The translations under genes were made by a program, and so were the position numbers. A DNA stretch of 43,971 nucleotides, from positions 1 through 43,971 of the forward strand of contig DASRZM010000103.1 in NCBI GenBank assembly GCA_035686365.1, in the 5' to 3' direction. The notes beneath the pieces are model-generated. The model was not told the origin of the DNA. It ran no database searches and saw only the letters and a program-made list of their open reading frames with translations. The DNA is from DASRZM01 sp035686365. GTDB taxonomy: Bacteria; Pseudomonadota; Gammaproteobacteria; Xanthomonadales; Xanthomonadaceae. Below are positions 31,750 to 40,461 of the stretch, piece after piece; within the stretch, counting starts at the first letter, position 1; the number at the start of each line of letters is the position of its first letter.

Positions 31750-32685
31750 ATGGACAGCGCCCGCACACAGGACGACTACGATGCCGTGCTCTCCGAGATC
31801 GCGCGCGAGGTCCGGCCGCTGCTGATGCAAGGTGCGGTGGCCGACTACATCCCGCCGCTGGCGGCGGTGCCGCGCGAGCGCTTCGGCATGGCGGTGGCGA
31901 CCATCGACGGCGGACTCTACCGCGTGGGCGATGCCCAGCTGCCGTTCTCGATCCAGAGCATCTCCAAGGTCTATACGCTGACGCTGGCACTGAACGCGGC
32001 CGGCGAGTCGCTGTGGCGGCGGGTCGGGCGCGAGCCCTCGGGCAGCCCGTTCAACTCGCTGGTGCAGCTCGAGCGCGAGGACGGCATCCCGCGCAACCCG
32101 TTCATCAATGCCGGCGCGCACGTGGTCGCCGACATCGTGCTGGGAAACTCGCCGGACCCGCGCGCGGCGCTGCTGGAATTCGCCCGCGCGCGCTCGGGCA
32201 ACCCCGGCGTCAGCGACGACCCACATGTGGCTGGCGCCGAGGCGCGCACCGGTTTCCGCAATGCCGCGCTGGCCAACTTCATCAAGAGCTTCGGCAACCT
32301 GCACCACGAGGTCCAGGCCGTGCTCGACTTCTACTACTTCCACTGCTCGCTGGCGATGAGCTGCGTGGATCTGGCGCGCGGCTTCCTGTTCCTGGCCGAC
32401 GACGGCCACTGCCCGGTTTCGGGCGAACAGGTGGTCCCGGAGCTGCGCGCCAAGCGCATCAACGCATTGATGCTGACCTGCGGCACCTACGATGCCGCCG
32501 GCGACTTCGCCTTCCAGGTCGGACTGCCGGCCAAGAGCGGTGTGGGCGGCGGCATCGTCGGGGTGATCCCGGACCGGCTCGCGGTCGCGGTGTGGTCGCC
32601 GGGGCTGGACGAGAAAGGCAATTCGCTGGCCGGCACCGCGGCACTGCGGCGCTTCACCACGGCGACCGGCCTGTCGGTGTTCTGA
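31750..32685 (+). CDS. glsA: Glutaminase A
   Basis: Predicted 311 residues, the normal length. The serine-dependent beta-lactamase-like glutaminase motif is S-x-x-K in FSIQSISKVYTLTLAL (Ser70, Lys73). Other landmarks are PRNPFINAGAHVVADI, the FYYFHCSLAMSCVDLARG helix, and VGLPAKSGVGGGIVGVIP, all diagnostic of GlsA. It hydrolyses glutamine to glutamate and ammonia in the cytoplasm and may aid acid tolerance. The ATG at 31750 is preceded by AGGG; an in-frame GTG three codons earlier is possible. It is flanked by a divergent hydroxylase gene and a convergent YceI gene. Confidence 0.97.
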   Translation: MDSARTQDDYDAVLSEIAREVRPLLMQGAVADYIPPLAAVPRERFGMAVATIDGGLYRVGDAQLPFSIQSISKVYTLTLALNAAGESLWRRVGREPSGSPFNSLVQLEREDGIPRNPFINAGAHVVADIVLGNSPDPRAALLEFARARSGNPGVSDDPHVAGAEARTGFRNAALANFIKSFGNLHHEVQAVLDFYYFHCSLAMSCVDLARGFLFLADDGHCPVSGEQVVPELRAKRINALMLTCGTYDAAGDFAFQVGLPAKSGVGGGIVGVIPDRLAVAVWSPGLDEKGNSLAGTAALRRFTTATGLSVF

Positions 32686-32714
32686 GGTGGCGGCGCGACC
32701 CGCCGGATCCACAG

Positions 32715-33464
32715 CTACTCCGAATGCCCGACCAGTTCGAACCGGACCGTCACCTCGTCGGCGACCTGCAGCAGGCCGCCGGCCGCACGGAAGGGTTGGA
32801 TCCCGAAGTCGCTCTGCCGGATCGCCAGCGCGCCGCGCGCGAGCAGGCGGTCGCCGTCCACTTCCACGCGCACCGGGACCAGCTGCTCACGGGCCACGCC
32901 GCGCAGCGTGACCTGCAGCGTGAGCGCCAGCTCCGGCAGCTCCCCGGCCACGGCCGTGGAGCGGATGCCGATGTCCGGGAAGCGCGCGGCATCGAGTACC
33001 GCCTCGCCCAGCATGTTCGCGCCGGTGTCGCGGCGGGCCTGCTCCGACAGCGGGCGGGCAAAGCCACCCCCCAGGGCCTGCCGCACCTGCGGTGGATCCA
33101 CGGCCAGCGCCGCGGCGGGAATCAGCAGATCCAGGCGCCCGTCCGCGGGCCGTCCGTCGGGCAGGTGCACCGCGCCCTGGAACTGCTCGGCCACGATCAC
33201 GTGGTTGTGCCCCTGCGCGGCCAGCGCGCCGGCCCGGTACGCGTGGATGGCGATGCGCGAGTCCTCCGGCCTCAGGCGATAGACCTGGCCGCTGCCGGCG
33301 CGGGCCTGGTAGTAGGCGGTCGGGAACGAAGGCGCCTGGGCTTCCGTCCCGGACTCAGGCCCGGGCCCCCGAGCCGGCGGCGACGCGCATCCGGCCGCCA
33401 GCAGCAGCCAGGCGATCGCCATCACGACGGTGGTCGCGCCGCGATGCCGTGTGCGCTCGTCCAT
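32715..33464 (-). CDS. YceI-family lipid-binding lipoprotein
   Basis: Predicted 249 residues. A lipoprotein signal (IAWLLLAAGCAS) is followed by a Pro/Gly-rich linker and, from about residue 58, a YceI domain: VYRLRPEDSRIAIHAYRAG, then GHNHVIVAEQFQG and the late IRQSDFGIQPFRAAGGLLQVADEVTVRFEL. YceI proteins form lipocalin-like barrels that bind isoprenoids or other amphiphiles in the periplasm. Here the usual TFxxxxSV strand pattern is altered (HAYRAGALAAQGHNH), like a subset of YceI relatives. GGAG lies 7 nt before the ATG at 33464. It converges on glsA with 29 bp between stops. Confidence 0.82.
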   Translation of the reverse strand: MDERTRHRGATTVVMAIAWLLLAAGCASPPARGPGPESGTEAQAPSFPTAYYQARAGSGQVYRLRPEDSRIAIHAYRAGALAAQGHNHVIVAEQFQGAVHLPDGRPADGRLDLLIPAAALAVDPPQVRQALGGGFARPLSEQARRDTGANMLGEAVLDAARFPDIGIRSTAVAGELPELALTLQVTLRGVAREQLVPVRVEVDGDRLLARGALAIRQSDFGIQPFRAAGGLLQVADEVTVRFELVGHSE

Positions 33465-33548
33465 GTCGCTTCTCCCTTGCTCGTGCGCCGATCCCAGCGG
33501 GCCGCCCGTCGAGGGCACGTGAGCGGCCAGCAAATTGTTGTCAACAGG

Positions 33549-34499
33549 CTACTCGCCTACGTCGGCGGGTGATTCGCCCAGCGCCTTGGACTCGGCAACG
33601 TGCCCGGCATCGGTGCGCTGCGCCCGTGCACGCAGCAGCGGCTGTGCGAACACCGCCGCCAGCACGATCGTCACGCCCAGGTAGAAGCGCGGCGAGACTT
33701 CGTGCTGCTCGCCCAGCAGCACGATCGCCAGCACGATCGCGTAGACCGGCTCCAGGTTCACGGCGAACTGCGCGGTGAAGGCCGAGAGCTCGCGCAGGGC
33801 GACCAGCGCCAGCGCAAAGGGCAGCAGCGTGCAGACGAAGGCCAGGGTCGCCAGCAGCATGGCATCAGTCGCGCCGGGCACGGCGTACGCCGATCCTCCG
33901 GCAACCAGCCACGGCGCCACGGCGGCCAGGAACAGGGCGCCGGCGCCCAGCTCCAGCGCGGTCACCGTGAGCGCGTCGGCGTGGTGCACCACGCGCTTGT
34001 TCAGCGCGCCGAACAGCGCCACCAGCAGGGCCGAGGCGATGCCCACCCACAGTCCCAGGTGCATGCGCTCGGGAATGCCGCCGACCACCAGCGCCACGCC
34101 GGGGACCACCGCCACGCCCAGCAGCAGCTCGCGCGCCCGGAAGCGGCGTCCGGTCAGCACCGGCTCCACGATGGCCACAAAGGCCGGTGCCAGTGCGATG
34201 CAGGTGGCGGCGACCGAGGCATTGGCCAGCTTGATGGCGCCGTAGAAGGTCAGCCAGTGCAGCGCCACCAGCACGCCGATGCCGGCATAGGCCAGCCACA
34301 GCCGCGCCGGCAGCGCCCGCAGCGCGCGCCACACCCGCGGCAGCATCAGCAGCACCGCCGCCACCAGCCCCATGCGCCAGAGCACCAGCGCGACGGCCGG
34401 CAAGGTAATGAGCTTTCCGAGGATCGCGGTGAAACCCCAAAGCAGCACGCAGAAGTGGATCTGCAGCAAGGCGCGCGCGTGGCCGGGGGTCGCGCTCAC
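33549..34499 (-). CDS. EamA/DMT-family transporter (first of a pair, downstream)
   Basis: Predicted 316 residues with ten helices in two EamA repeats. Segments such as CVLLWGFTAILGKLI, FYGAIKLANASVAATCIALAPAFVAI and FTAQFAVNLEPVYAIVLAIVLLGE (the conserved Pro/Glu end of the repeat) are characteristic. The family exports metabolites such as amino acids or nucleosides; substrate unknown. The start is GTG at 34499, and its GTGA overlaps the stop of the upstream EamA gene by 4 bp, which fixes the start and implies coupling. The C-terminal tail (RAQRTDAGHVAESKAL) is hydrophilic. Confidence 0.9.
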   Translation of the reverse strand: MSATPGHARALLQIHFCVLLWGFTAILGKLITLPAVALVLWRMGLVAAVLLMLPRVWRALRALPARLWLAYAGIGVLVALHWLTFYGAIKLANASVAATCIALAPAFVAIVEPVLTGRRFRARELLLGVAVVPGVALVVGGIPERMHLGLWVGIASALLVALFGALNKRVVHHADALTVTALELGAGALFLAAVAPWLVAGGSAYAVPGATDAMLLATLAFVCTLLPFALALVALRELSAFTAQFAVNLEPVYAIVLAIVLLGEQHEVSPRFYLGVTIVLAAVFAQPLLRARAQRTDAGHVAESKALGESPADVGE

Positions 34500-35374
34500 G
34501 GATGTTCGGCCTGTGCATGCGCGCGTTCGCGACGCAGCAGGTACAGGCCGCTGGCGACGATGATCGCCGCGCCCAGCCAGGTGATCGCGTCGGGCAGCAC
34601 GCCCCACAAGGCCAGGTCCAGCGCCACGCCCCAGGCCAGCGCGGTGTACTCGAGCGGGGCGATCACCGACGCCTCGCCGCGGCGGAAGGCCTCGGTGATG
34701 CCGTACTGCCCCAGCGCACCGGTCACGCCGATGCCGGCGATCAGCAGCCAGTGCTCGGCACGCACCTGCACCCATACCGGCGCTGCAAGGATGCCGGCCC
34801 CGATGGCCAGCATCGTCACCATCCACACGACCATGGCCTGGGTGGAGTCGGTCCGCCCGAGCACGCGCACCGCGATCGCGGATACGGAATAGCAGGCCGC
34901 CGCCAGCAGCACCGCCAGGGCGCCGAGCGTGAACAGGCCCTCGCCGGTGGGGCGCATCACCACCAGCACGCCCAGCAGTCCCACCAGGATCGCGCTCCAG
35001 CGCCGCGGCCCGACCCGTTCGCCCAGTACCGGGACCGACAGCGCGGTGACCAGCAGCGGCGCGATGAAGAACAGGGTGTAGGCGGTCGACAGCGGCAGGC
35101 TGCGCAGGCCATAGGCGAATCCCACCATCATCGCCACCGACAGCACGCCACGCAGCAGATGCAGCGGCCAGCGCACGTGCACCAGTGCGCGGGGCCCGAC
35201 CGTGGCCAGCGCCCAGGCCAGCACCAGCGGCAAGGATGCGGCGCCGCGCAGGGCCGCGACCTGGATCGCCGGATAGTGACCGACCAGCACCTTGAGTCCG
35301 GCGTCCATCAGCGAGAAGGCACCGACGGCGGCCAGCATCGCCAGCGCGGCGACCACGTTCGGTGTCAACGGCAT
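34496..35374 (-). CDS. EamA/DMT-family transporter (second of a pair, upstream)
   Basis: Predicted 292 residues, ten hydrophobic helices in two EamA repeats: FSLMDAGLKVLVGHYPAIQVA, LSTAYTLFFIAPLLVTALSVPVLGE, and ASVIAPLEYTALAWGVALDLALW in the second repeat. The order of helices recalls S-adenosylmethionine or riboflavin-type DMT carriers, but specificity is not readable. It shares a 4-bp GTGA overlap with the following EamA gene, so the pair may work as a hetero-oligomer as in paired SMR/DMT systems (inference). ATG at 35374 begins the first helix; a TTG ten codons upstream is less likely. Confidence 0.9.
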   Translation of the reverse strand: MPLTPNVVAALAMLAAVGAFSLMDAGLKVLVGHYPAIQVAALRGAASLPLVLAWALATVGPRALVHVRWPLHLLRGVLSVAMMVGFAYGLRSLPLSTAYTLFFIAPLLVTALSVPVLGERVGPRRWSAILVGLLGVLVVMRPTGEGLFTLGALAVLLAAACYSVSAIAVRVLGRTDSTQAMVVWMVTMLAIGAGILAAPVWVQVRAEHWLLIAGIGVTGALGQYGITEAFRRGEASVIAPLEYTALAWGVALDLALWGVLPDAITWLGAAIIVASGLYLLRRERAHAQAEHP

Positions 35375-35436
35375 CGGCTTCCCGGTCGGGATTCGAAGCG
35401 GCAAAGACTAACGGCAACCCGCGTACGGCAGAAGGG

Positions 35437-35565
35437 GAACCGCCGAAGCAGTTCAGAGGTTCGCGCGCCATGGAGGCGCGCTCGCGGATCATGCGCGCAA
35501 GCGCCCGGCTCCGATCGGGTTCGGCGGAGCCGGGTCCGGACATGTGCCGGACCCGGCGAGTCTGA
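35437..35565 (+). repeat. Multi-hairpin dispersed repeat, copy C
   Basis: It starts with GAACCGCCGAAGCAGTTCAG..GGTTC, then CGCGCGCC-ATGGA-GGCGCGC, a CTCGCGGATC block and CCGGGTCCGGACATGTGCCG..CCGG ending near 35555. The module order is that of copies A (19.1 kb) and B (26.8 kb). Right after it a dispersed CCTGAGCCTGTCGAAGG element (35571-35592) occurs, a sequence common across proteobacteria. Confidence 0.65.
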
Positions 35566-35619
35566 TCAAACCTGTCCTGAGCCTGTCGAAGGGGCCAGGA
35601 TGGACTGGATCAGACCCCA

Positions 35620-35654
35620 GGAAAGAAAAAGGGCGCAGCCGTTTGGCTGCGCCC
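35620..35654 (-). terminator. Rho-independent terminator of the FecR/DUF6600 gene
   Basis: A perfect 10-bp stem, GGGCGCAGCC and GGCTGCGCCC (35631-35640 and 35645-35654) with a 4-nt loop. Read on the minus strand it is followed by TTTTTCTTTC. It lies 20 bp beyond the FecR gene stop, the expected place. Confidence 0.85.
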
Positions 35655-35674
35655 TGTATCGGCGATGACGTCGG

Positions 35675-38296
35675 TCAGCGGCGCCGCTCTCCGCGGCCGC
35701 GACCACGCTGCTCGCGTTCGTCCTCTTCCTCATCGGTCTCTTCGCGATCGCTGCGACCCCTGGCCGGGGGTTGCGATCCGTTTTCTTCCTGTTGACGCCG
35801 CGCCTCGGCAGCCCGTTCCTGCGCCTCGCGCGCCTGCTGCTGCTGCCGCGCCTGCTCGGCCCGTTGCTGCGCCTCGAGCGCCTGCTGCTGCCGCTGCCCT
35901 TCGGCGGCTCGCTGCTGCGCCTCGCGCGCCTGCTGCTGCTGCTGCGCCTCGCGCGCCTGCTGCTGCTGCCGCGCCTGCTCGGCCCGGTGCTGCGCCTCGC
36001 GCGCCTGCTGCTGCTGCCGCGCCTGCTCAGCCCGTTGCTGCGCCTCGCGCGCCTGCTGCTGCTGCCGCGCCTGCTCGGCCCGTTGCTGCGCCTGCTGGCG
36101 CTCGGCCGCCTCGGCACGTGAGGCGCGTTCGCGCGCGGCCTCGGCCTGGCGTTCGCGCGCCTGCGCCTCCTGCCGCTGCTGCTGCTCCGTCGCGCGGGCG
36201 CGTTCGGCCCCGCGCTCGGCTTCGGCGGCCTCGCTGCGCTCGCGCTCGGCGGCCCGCTGCCGCTGGGCCGTCTCGCGATCGCGCTCGGCAGCGATCCGCT
36301 GCTGCTCGGCACGCTCGTTGCGCGCAGCGGCTTCGCGCCGATTGCTGCGCTCGACCTGCTCGGCACGCTCAGCCTGTTCGGCCTGCTCGGCGCGCTCGGC
36401 GCGCTGGCGCTCGGCATCGGCCTCGCGGCCACGGTCCGCCGCTTCCTGGCGATCACGCGCCTGGACCTGCGCCGCCCTTTCCTGGCCGGCGCGCGCCTGC
36501 TCGGCGTCGCGCTGAGCGGCCGCCTCGGCGGACCGCCCGCGGCTGTCGCGGGCTTCCTGGGCCTGCCGCTCGTCCGCACGGACACGTTCGCCCTGGCGGT
36601 CGTCCTCGCGCACCTGCGCGCTGCGGCCACGCTCCGGCGGCCGTGCCTGGCGGGCGCGGACGTCCTCGTCCTGCCGCTGCGGAACACCACGCGACCGGCG
36701 CTCGTCCTCACCCGCTGCTGCGGGGGTCGGAGCGCGCTGCACGCGCTCCTGACCGCGGGCGACGGCTGCCTCGCGGACCCGCTCGACGTCGGCGCGATCG
36801 ACGCGTCGGCTCGGCTCGCCGAGCACGCGGACCTGCCGCTGGACTTCGTCCGTCGCGACCCGTCGGCCGGGCAGCGTCGCCACTGCCGCCGGCGGTGCCC
36901 GCCGTGCGACCACCCGGCGCTCTTCGATCTCGCGCGAGGGCTTCATGCGCGTAGTCTCGGCGCCGGTCAGGCTCTGTGCCACCGGTGTCACCGGCGCCAG
37001 CCGGCGAACCTCGGCGCGCGCGGTGTCGAAACGCGCCGGCGACAGCGCCGCGCCTGCGACCGGGCGGCCCTGCGTGAACACGTCGGCCGGCACCGCCGTT
37101 ACCGCATCGCGGCTACCGCGGTAGGCGTAGTCCAGGCGCGAGAAGTCGCTGTCGCGCACGTAATAGTTGTTGTAGATGTTGGTGATCGAGGTGTTGTTGA
37201 TCACCGTGGTGTTGTAGGAGTTGACCCGCGTGAAGTAGTCGCGGCTCACCTGGTAACCGGGGACATAGACGTCACGCGGCCCCAGCGGGAACCAGCCCAC
37301 CGGCCGCGAACCCAGCGAAAGGCTGACGCTCAGGCCGCTGCCGCCGAAGAAGGCGACCATCGCCGGCGCGTACACCGGGCGGTGGTGGCGCGGCCCCGGC
37401 GTCCAGCCCCAGCGCGAGCCCACGTGGACCCAGCGCCCGTAATGCGAAGGCGCGAAGCCCCACGGCATGTCGTCGACCCAGGTCCAACCCCACGGCTCCT
37501 GCCAGATCCAGTGTCCGTGCCGGTACGGCGCCCAGCCCGAGGGCACCGAGCGCGGGTACCAGACCTGGCCGTAGCTGGAGTCCTGCCGCCACGAGCCATA
37601 CTCGTCCAGGTCGGCGTAACCGATCATTCCATCGGATACATACCGGCGCGAGGGCGAGCGCAGGAGGCGGTCGTCACGCGCGAGCACGAAGCGGTCGAAG
37701 CTGTCCGGCCGCGGCACGCGGTAGAACTGGTAGTCGCGCAGGCGCGCGTCGAAGAAGGTCACCGCGTCGCCGTCGCGCAGCGGGAAGCTGGTGCCTTCGC
37801 CATAGGCCTCGGCGCGGCCGCGCCATACGATCACGTCGGTGGCGCCGCGGTTGTCGACCTGGACCCGGTAGCTGCCCGGCTCGCTGATCACCAGTGCCAG
37901 CATCGGCGTGGCGATCTCGTAGACCTGGCCTTCGTACAGGTGGTGCACGCCCAGGTTCAAGGTGCCTTCGGTGAGTTCGAACTGGGCGAAGTCGTCGCCG
38001 ATCTCGAGCACCTGCAGGCTCGAGTACTGGTCCAGTCGCACCGCGGCCCCGCCGACCTGCAGCTCGATGCGGCCACGACGGTCCGTCCATACGCGGTCGC
38101 CGCGATACAGGGGCCGATTGACGACCGGCCGATACCAGTCCCTTTCGCCTGCCGGCGAGAAGCTGGCATCTCCGGTCACGTAGGCCAGGCGCGCGACCCG
38201 CGTGGGCGGATCATCGTGCGCCGCCTGGGCCGGCGAGAGCGTTGCCGCCACGGCGAAGGTGGCTGCGAACAGGCCTGCAATGATTCGCTGCGACAT
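35675..38296 (-). CDS. Long FecR / DUF6600 secreted protein with Gln/Ala/Arg/Glu-rich repeats
   Basis: Predicted 873 residues. A signal peptide (IIAGLFAATFAVAATLSPAQA) is followed by a FecR-like domain (about 35-190; GDASFSPAGERDW, GTLNLGVHHL, SEPGSYRVQVDNRG). A Trp/Tyr/Gly-rich DUF6600-type region follows (to about 330; APYRHGHWIWQEPWGWTW, PSHYGRWVHVGSRWGW). After about residue 400 it becomes a highly charged, helix-prone region of Glu, Arg, Ala and Gln, almost certainly a long coiled coil, ending in a polar Arg/Glu tail. Short-period repeats of REAQQRAEQARQQQQ type occur near the end. It is likely periplasmic or envelope-bound; no anchor is seen besides the signal. AGGAGAGG precedes the ATG. 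Function unknown. Confidence 0.82.
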   Translation of the reverse strand: MSQRIIAGLFAATFAVAATLSPAQAAHDDPPTRVARLAYVTGDASFSPAGERDWYRPVVNRPLYRGDRVWTDRRGRIELQVGGAAVRLDQYSSLQVLEIGDDFAQFELTEGTLNLGVHHLYEGQVYEIATPMLALVISEPGSYRVQVDNRGATDVIVWRGRAEAYGEGTSFPLRDGDAVTFFDARLRDYQFYRVPRPDSFDRFVLARDDRLLRSPSRRYVSDGMIGYADLDEYGSWRQDSSYGQVWYPRSVPSGWAPYRHGHWIWQEPWGWTWVDDMPWGFAPSHYGRWVHVGSRWGWTPGPRHHRPVYAPAMVAFFGGSGLSVSLSLGSRPVGWFPLGPRDVYVPGYQVSRDYFTRVNSYNTTVINNTSITNIYNNYYVRDSDFSRLDYAYRGSRDAVTAVPADVFTQGRPVAGAALSPARFDTARAEVRRLAPVTPVAQSLTGAETTRMKPSREIEERRVVARRAPPAAVATLPGRRVATDEVQRQVRVLGEPSRRVDRADVERVREAAVARGQERVQRAPTPAAAGEDERRSRGVPQRQDEDVRARQARPPERGRSAQVREDDRQGERVRADERQAQEARDSRGRSAEAAAQRDAEQARAGQERAAQVQARDRQEAADRGREADAERQRAERAEQAEQAERAEQVERSNRREAAARNERAEQQRIAAERDRETAQRQRAAERERSEAAEAERGAERARATEQQQRQEAQARERQAEAARERASRAEAAERQQAQQRAEQARQQQQAREAQQRAEQARQQQQAREAQHRAEQARQQQQAREAQQQQQAREAQQRAAEGQRQQQALEAQQRAEQARQQQQAREAQERAAEARRQQEENGSQPPARGRSDREETDEEEDEREQRGRGRGERRR
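35828..36094 (-). repeat. 48-bp tandem repeat inside the FecR/DUF6600 gene
   Basis: Six units begin at 35828, 35876, 35924, 35951, 35999 and 36047. All are 48 bp except the third (27 bp, in-frame). Units 1, 4, 5 and 6 differ by only one to three bases; unit 2 is diverged. Each codes for a 16-residue helix turn of REAQQRAEQARQQQQA type. Near-identity suggests recent slippage or recombination, so copy number probably varies between strains. Confidence 0.88.
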
Positions 38297-38526
38297 GAGT
38301 CCTCTCCTGTGCTGCTGCCGGTCGCACTGCCGATGCAGTGTGAACCGGCCTGGGTGACGATTGCATGTAAGCGCGAGGCACCTGAATGCAGCCCCCCCGT
38401 GCCCGGATCCCGTTGCCGTTGGTTCATGGAGCCGGCGCGCCGACGCGGCCCGGTGGCCCGCCAGCTCACGGGACCGCCACGACCCCGCGGTCACTCTGCC
38501 GCCACCGACCGCGTCGATACACACCC

Positions 38527-38868
38527 ATGCGCAAGTGGCTGCACCAGCATTGGCAGAAGTTCTCGCGGGAGCCCGCCGGCTCCCGATTCCAGGCACGCTA
38601 CCGCCGGCGCCTCCTGCGCCGCCGCCGTCCGGTGCTGCGGTACTTGGTCCTGGGGCTGGGCGTACTGCTGCTCGCAGCCGGCCTGGCCATGCTGGTACTG
38701 CCCGGCCCCGGCCTGCTGGTGCTGCTGATCGGCGGCGGACTGGTCGCCGAGGAATCGCTGGTCGCCGCGGCTGCAATGGACCGGTGCGAGGTGGGTATCC
38801 GCCGGCTGCTGCCCGGTGGCCGCAGCCGTCCCCAGGCGTCCGTCGAGGATTCCGGCAGCGTGCCGTGA
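38527..38868 (+). CDS. PGPGW-type small membrane protein
   Basis: Predicted 113 residues. A strongly basic N-terminus (FQARYRRRLLRRRRPVLRY) leads into two hydrophobic helices joined by the LPGPG motif: VLGLGVLLLAAGLAML, then VLPGPGLLVLLIGGGLVAEES. That motif defines the PGPGW transmembrane family (usually LPGPGW; here Leu replaces Trp). The C-terminal 40 residues are polar. Role unknown; inner-membrane location expected. It is divergent from the FecR gene, with a 230-bp gap where I see no clear promoter. ATG at 38527 precedes the basic segment; an open frame extends upstream without a ribosome site. Confidence 0.8.
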   Translation: MRKWLHQHWQKFSREPAGSRFQARYRRRLLRRRRPVLRYLVLGLGVLLLAAGLAMLVLPGPGLLVLLIGGGLVAEESLVAAAAMDRCEVGIRRLLPGGRSRPQASVEDSGSVP

Positions 38869-39035
38869 GGCACCGAGGCGCACCGGATCATCCCGGGAGC
38901 CCTGCGCATTCCTGGCCGCATGTTGCCGGCCTCAACTGCTGACGATCGCCACCACCTCACCGTAGGCGTCGACGTGGACCTCGTAGTCGCCGCCGGTCGC
39001 GTCCTTGGCCCTGGCCTCGGCATCCCGCAGGCCGG

Positions 39036-39656
39036 TCAGCGCACCCACACCATCGGATCGATGCCGATCAGCCACGCGTGCAGCCACCAGGCGAATGTCG
39101 CCCACAGCGCCAGGCCGGCCAGCAGCGCGACCAGGTCGCCGGTCAGGGTCGCGGCCGCCGGTGGTCCGCCCTGCAGGCGATCGCGTCGGCGCGCCGACAC
39201 GAAGGCAACCACCGCCCACGCCAGGAAGGCGCCGAACAGGACCACGTCGGCCAGCGTGCCGTTGGAGGCCAGGTGCGCCAGCGCCCACAGCTTGGTGCCG
39301 GCGAGCATCGGATGGCCGATGCGCGCACGCAGGCGATTTGGCGGCGCATAGGCGGCGGCAAGCAGCACGAAAGCCGGTACCGTGAGCGCGATGGTCAGGT
39401 GGTAGGTCCAGCGCGGCGGCGTCCACAACACCACCGGCTCGGCGCGGGCGAGGCCGTAGCCCCACACCAGCAGTACGAAGCCGGCGATGGAGACCAGCGC
39501 GTACAGGCCCTTCCACGGGCCCGTGCCCAGGCGTGCAACCTGGCGGCTGCGCCAGTCGCCGGCGACGATGGGCAGCGAATGCACGCCCAGGAACAGCGCC
39601 AGGCCGGCGACCAGTTCGATCAAGGCTGCAGACTCCGCAACGGGGGACGCCGGCAT
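39036..39656 (-). CDS. NnrU-family membrane protein
   Basis: Predicted 206 residues with about five or six hydrophobic helices. NnrU-type landmarks are FLGVHSLPIVAGDWRS near residue 22, LGTGPWKGLYALVSIAGFVLLVWGYG, the NRLRARIGHPMLAGTKLWALAHLASNGTLADVVLF block with conserved His and Asn, and a final WWLHAWLIGI. Relatives include NnrU (denitrification) and isoprenoid/carotene membrane enzymes; the local role is unknown. The ATG at 39656 opens with a helix; a second ATG one codon upstream is possible. Its stop is followed by a 167-bp gap containing a small unassigned peptide reading on the same strand. Confidence 0.85.
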   Translation of the reverse strand: MPASPVAESAALIELVAGLALFLGVHSLPIVAGDWRSRQVARLGTGPWKGLYALVSIAGFVLLVWGYGLARAEPVVLWTPPRWTYHLTIALTVPAFVLLAAAYAPPNRLRARIGHPMLAGTKLWALAHLASNGTLADVVLFGAFLAWAVVAFVSARRRDRLQGGPPAAATLTGDLVALLAGLALWATFAWWLHAWLIGIDPMVWVR

Positions 39657-39699
39657 GATGCCAGAGTCGCCGCTGCGGACTGCGCCGCAACCGATCCAG

Positions 39700-39731
39700 G
39701 AAAAAGCGAGGGGCCGGCGACTGCCGGCCCC
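39700..39731 (-). terminator. Rho-independent terminator of the RcnB-like gene
   Basis: A perfect 9-bp stem, GGGGCCGGC and GCCGGCCCC (39710-39718 and 39723-39731), with a 4-nt loop. On the minus strand it is followed by TCGCTTTTTCC. It lies 77 bp beyond the RcnB-like gene stop and about 45 bp upstream of the NnrU gene, ending the first unit. Confidence 0.75.
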
Positions 39732-39807
39732 CCATCCCGACCGCGTCGCAGGGGAGAGAGCGTTACGCGGTCAAAACAGCCCTGTCTCGGGTCATCCTGC
39801 TCGCCGA

Positions 39808-40305
39808 TCAGCGGAAGATGTCGTACATGACGTTCGCGATCAGGCCGCTGGCCAACGCCACCAGCACCACGTCGTTGTCGACGCGGACCCAGCGGTAGCC
39901 GTAGGGCGGCGGCTGCAGACCATAGTTGTAATGGTCGACGTAGTACGTGTGCGAATAATAACCGGACGGCAGGTAGTAGCCCGGACGCCAGCTGTGGCTG
40001 TAATAGCCGCGCGGACGCACGTACCGGTGCGGGGCACGGTAGCGGTGCTTGGCTACGTAGTGGCGCCGGTCCCAACCGCGGTCGTAACGGCGGTCGTAGC
40101 GGCGGTCGTCGTGCCGGTAGCGGGATCGGTCGTGCCGGTCGTAGCGGTCGCGATAGCGCTCGCCGCGGTCGTAGCGCCAGCCATCGTCATCGCGATAGTG
40201 CGACTGGTACCCGTAGCGGCCGTCGTACCCGCCCGGCGCAGCCTGCGCCAGCATCGGGGCTCCGAGGCCGATCGACAGCAATGTCACCAGGATAGGTTTC
40301 AGCAC
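39808..40305 (-). CDS. RcnB-like periplasmic protein with an Arg/Tyr/Asp-rich segment
   Basis: Predicted 165 residues. A signal peptide (PILVTLLSIGLGAPMLAQA) ends near residue 22. A long stretch of Tyr, Arg, Asp and His (RDRYDRHDRSRYRHDDRR) follows to about residue 90, then the RcnB-like C-terminal domain: PSGYYSHTYYVDHYNYGLQPPPYGYRW, VRVDNDVVLVALASGLIANVMYDIF. RcnB proteins are periplasmic and, in E. coli, tune nickel/cobalt efflux by RcnA; no rcnA homologue is nearby, so a metal role is uncertain. The start is GTG at 40305: AGGAG stands 7 nt before it, and no ATG fits. A strong terminator follows. Confidence 0.8.
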   Translation of the reverse strand: MLKPILVTLLSIGLGAPMLAQAAPGGYDGRYGYQSHYRDDDGWRYDRGERYRDRYDRHDRSRYRHDDRRYDRRYDRGWDRRHYVAKHRYRAPHRYVRPRGYYSHSWRPGYYLPSGYYSHTYYVDHYNYGLQPPPYGYRWVRVDNDVVLVALASGLIANVMYDIFR

Positions 40306-40461
40306 GGTCTTGCTCCTTACGCTGCGACGCGTCTGCCACGGATGCCGGTTGCCATCGCGGGCCGCGTCGTTGGGGACCATCATGGTCGCGGCGGCTGAAC
40401 TCGCTTTTAACCCGGCCGTTGCGGACGCAAGCCGTTCAGATTGCGGGCAGCAGCCGTTCAG

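Noticed and set aside
35771..36121. Plus-strand frame of Leu/Arg repeats
   Set aside because: Antisense of the 48-bp tandem repeat in the FecR/DUF6600 gene.
38932..39048. Short minus-strand peptide, GTG start, ending GDYEVHVDAYGEVVAIVSS
   Set aside because: It slightly resembles a PepSY remnant but is only 38 residues, overlaps the NnrU stop, and has no clear ribosome site. It may be a relic; not supported enough to list.
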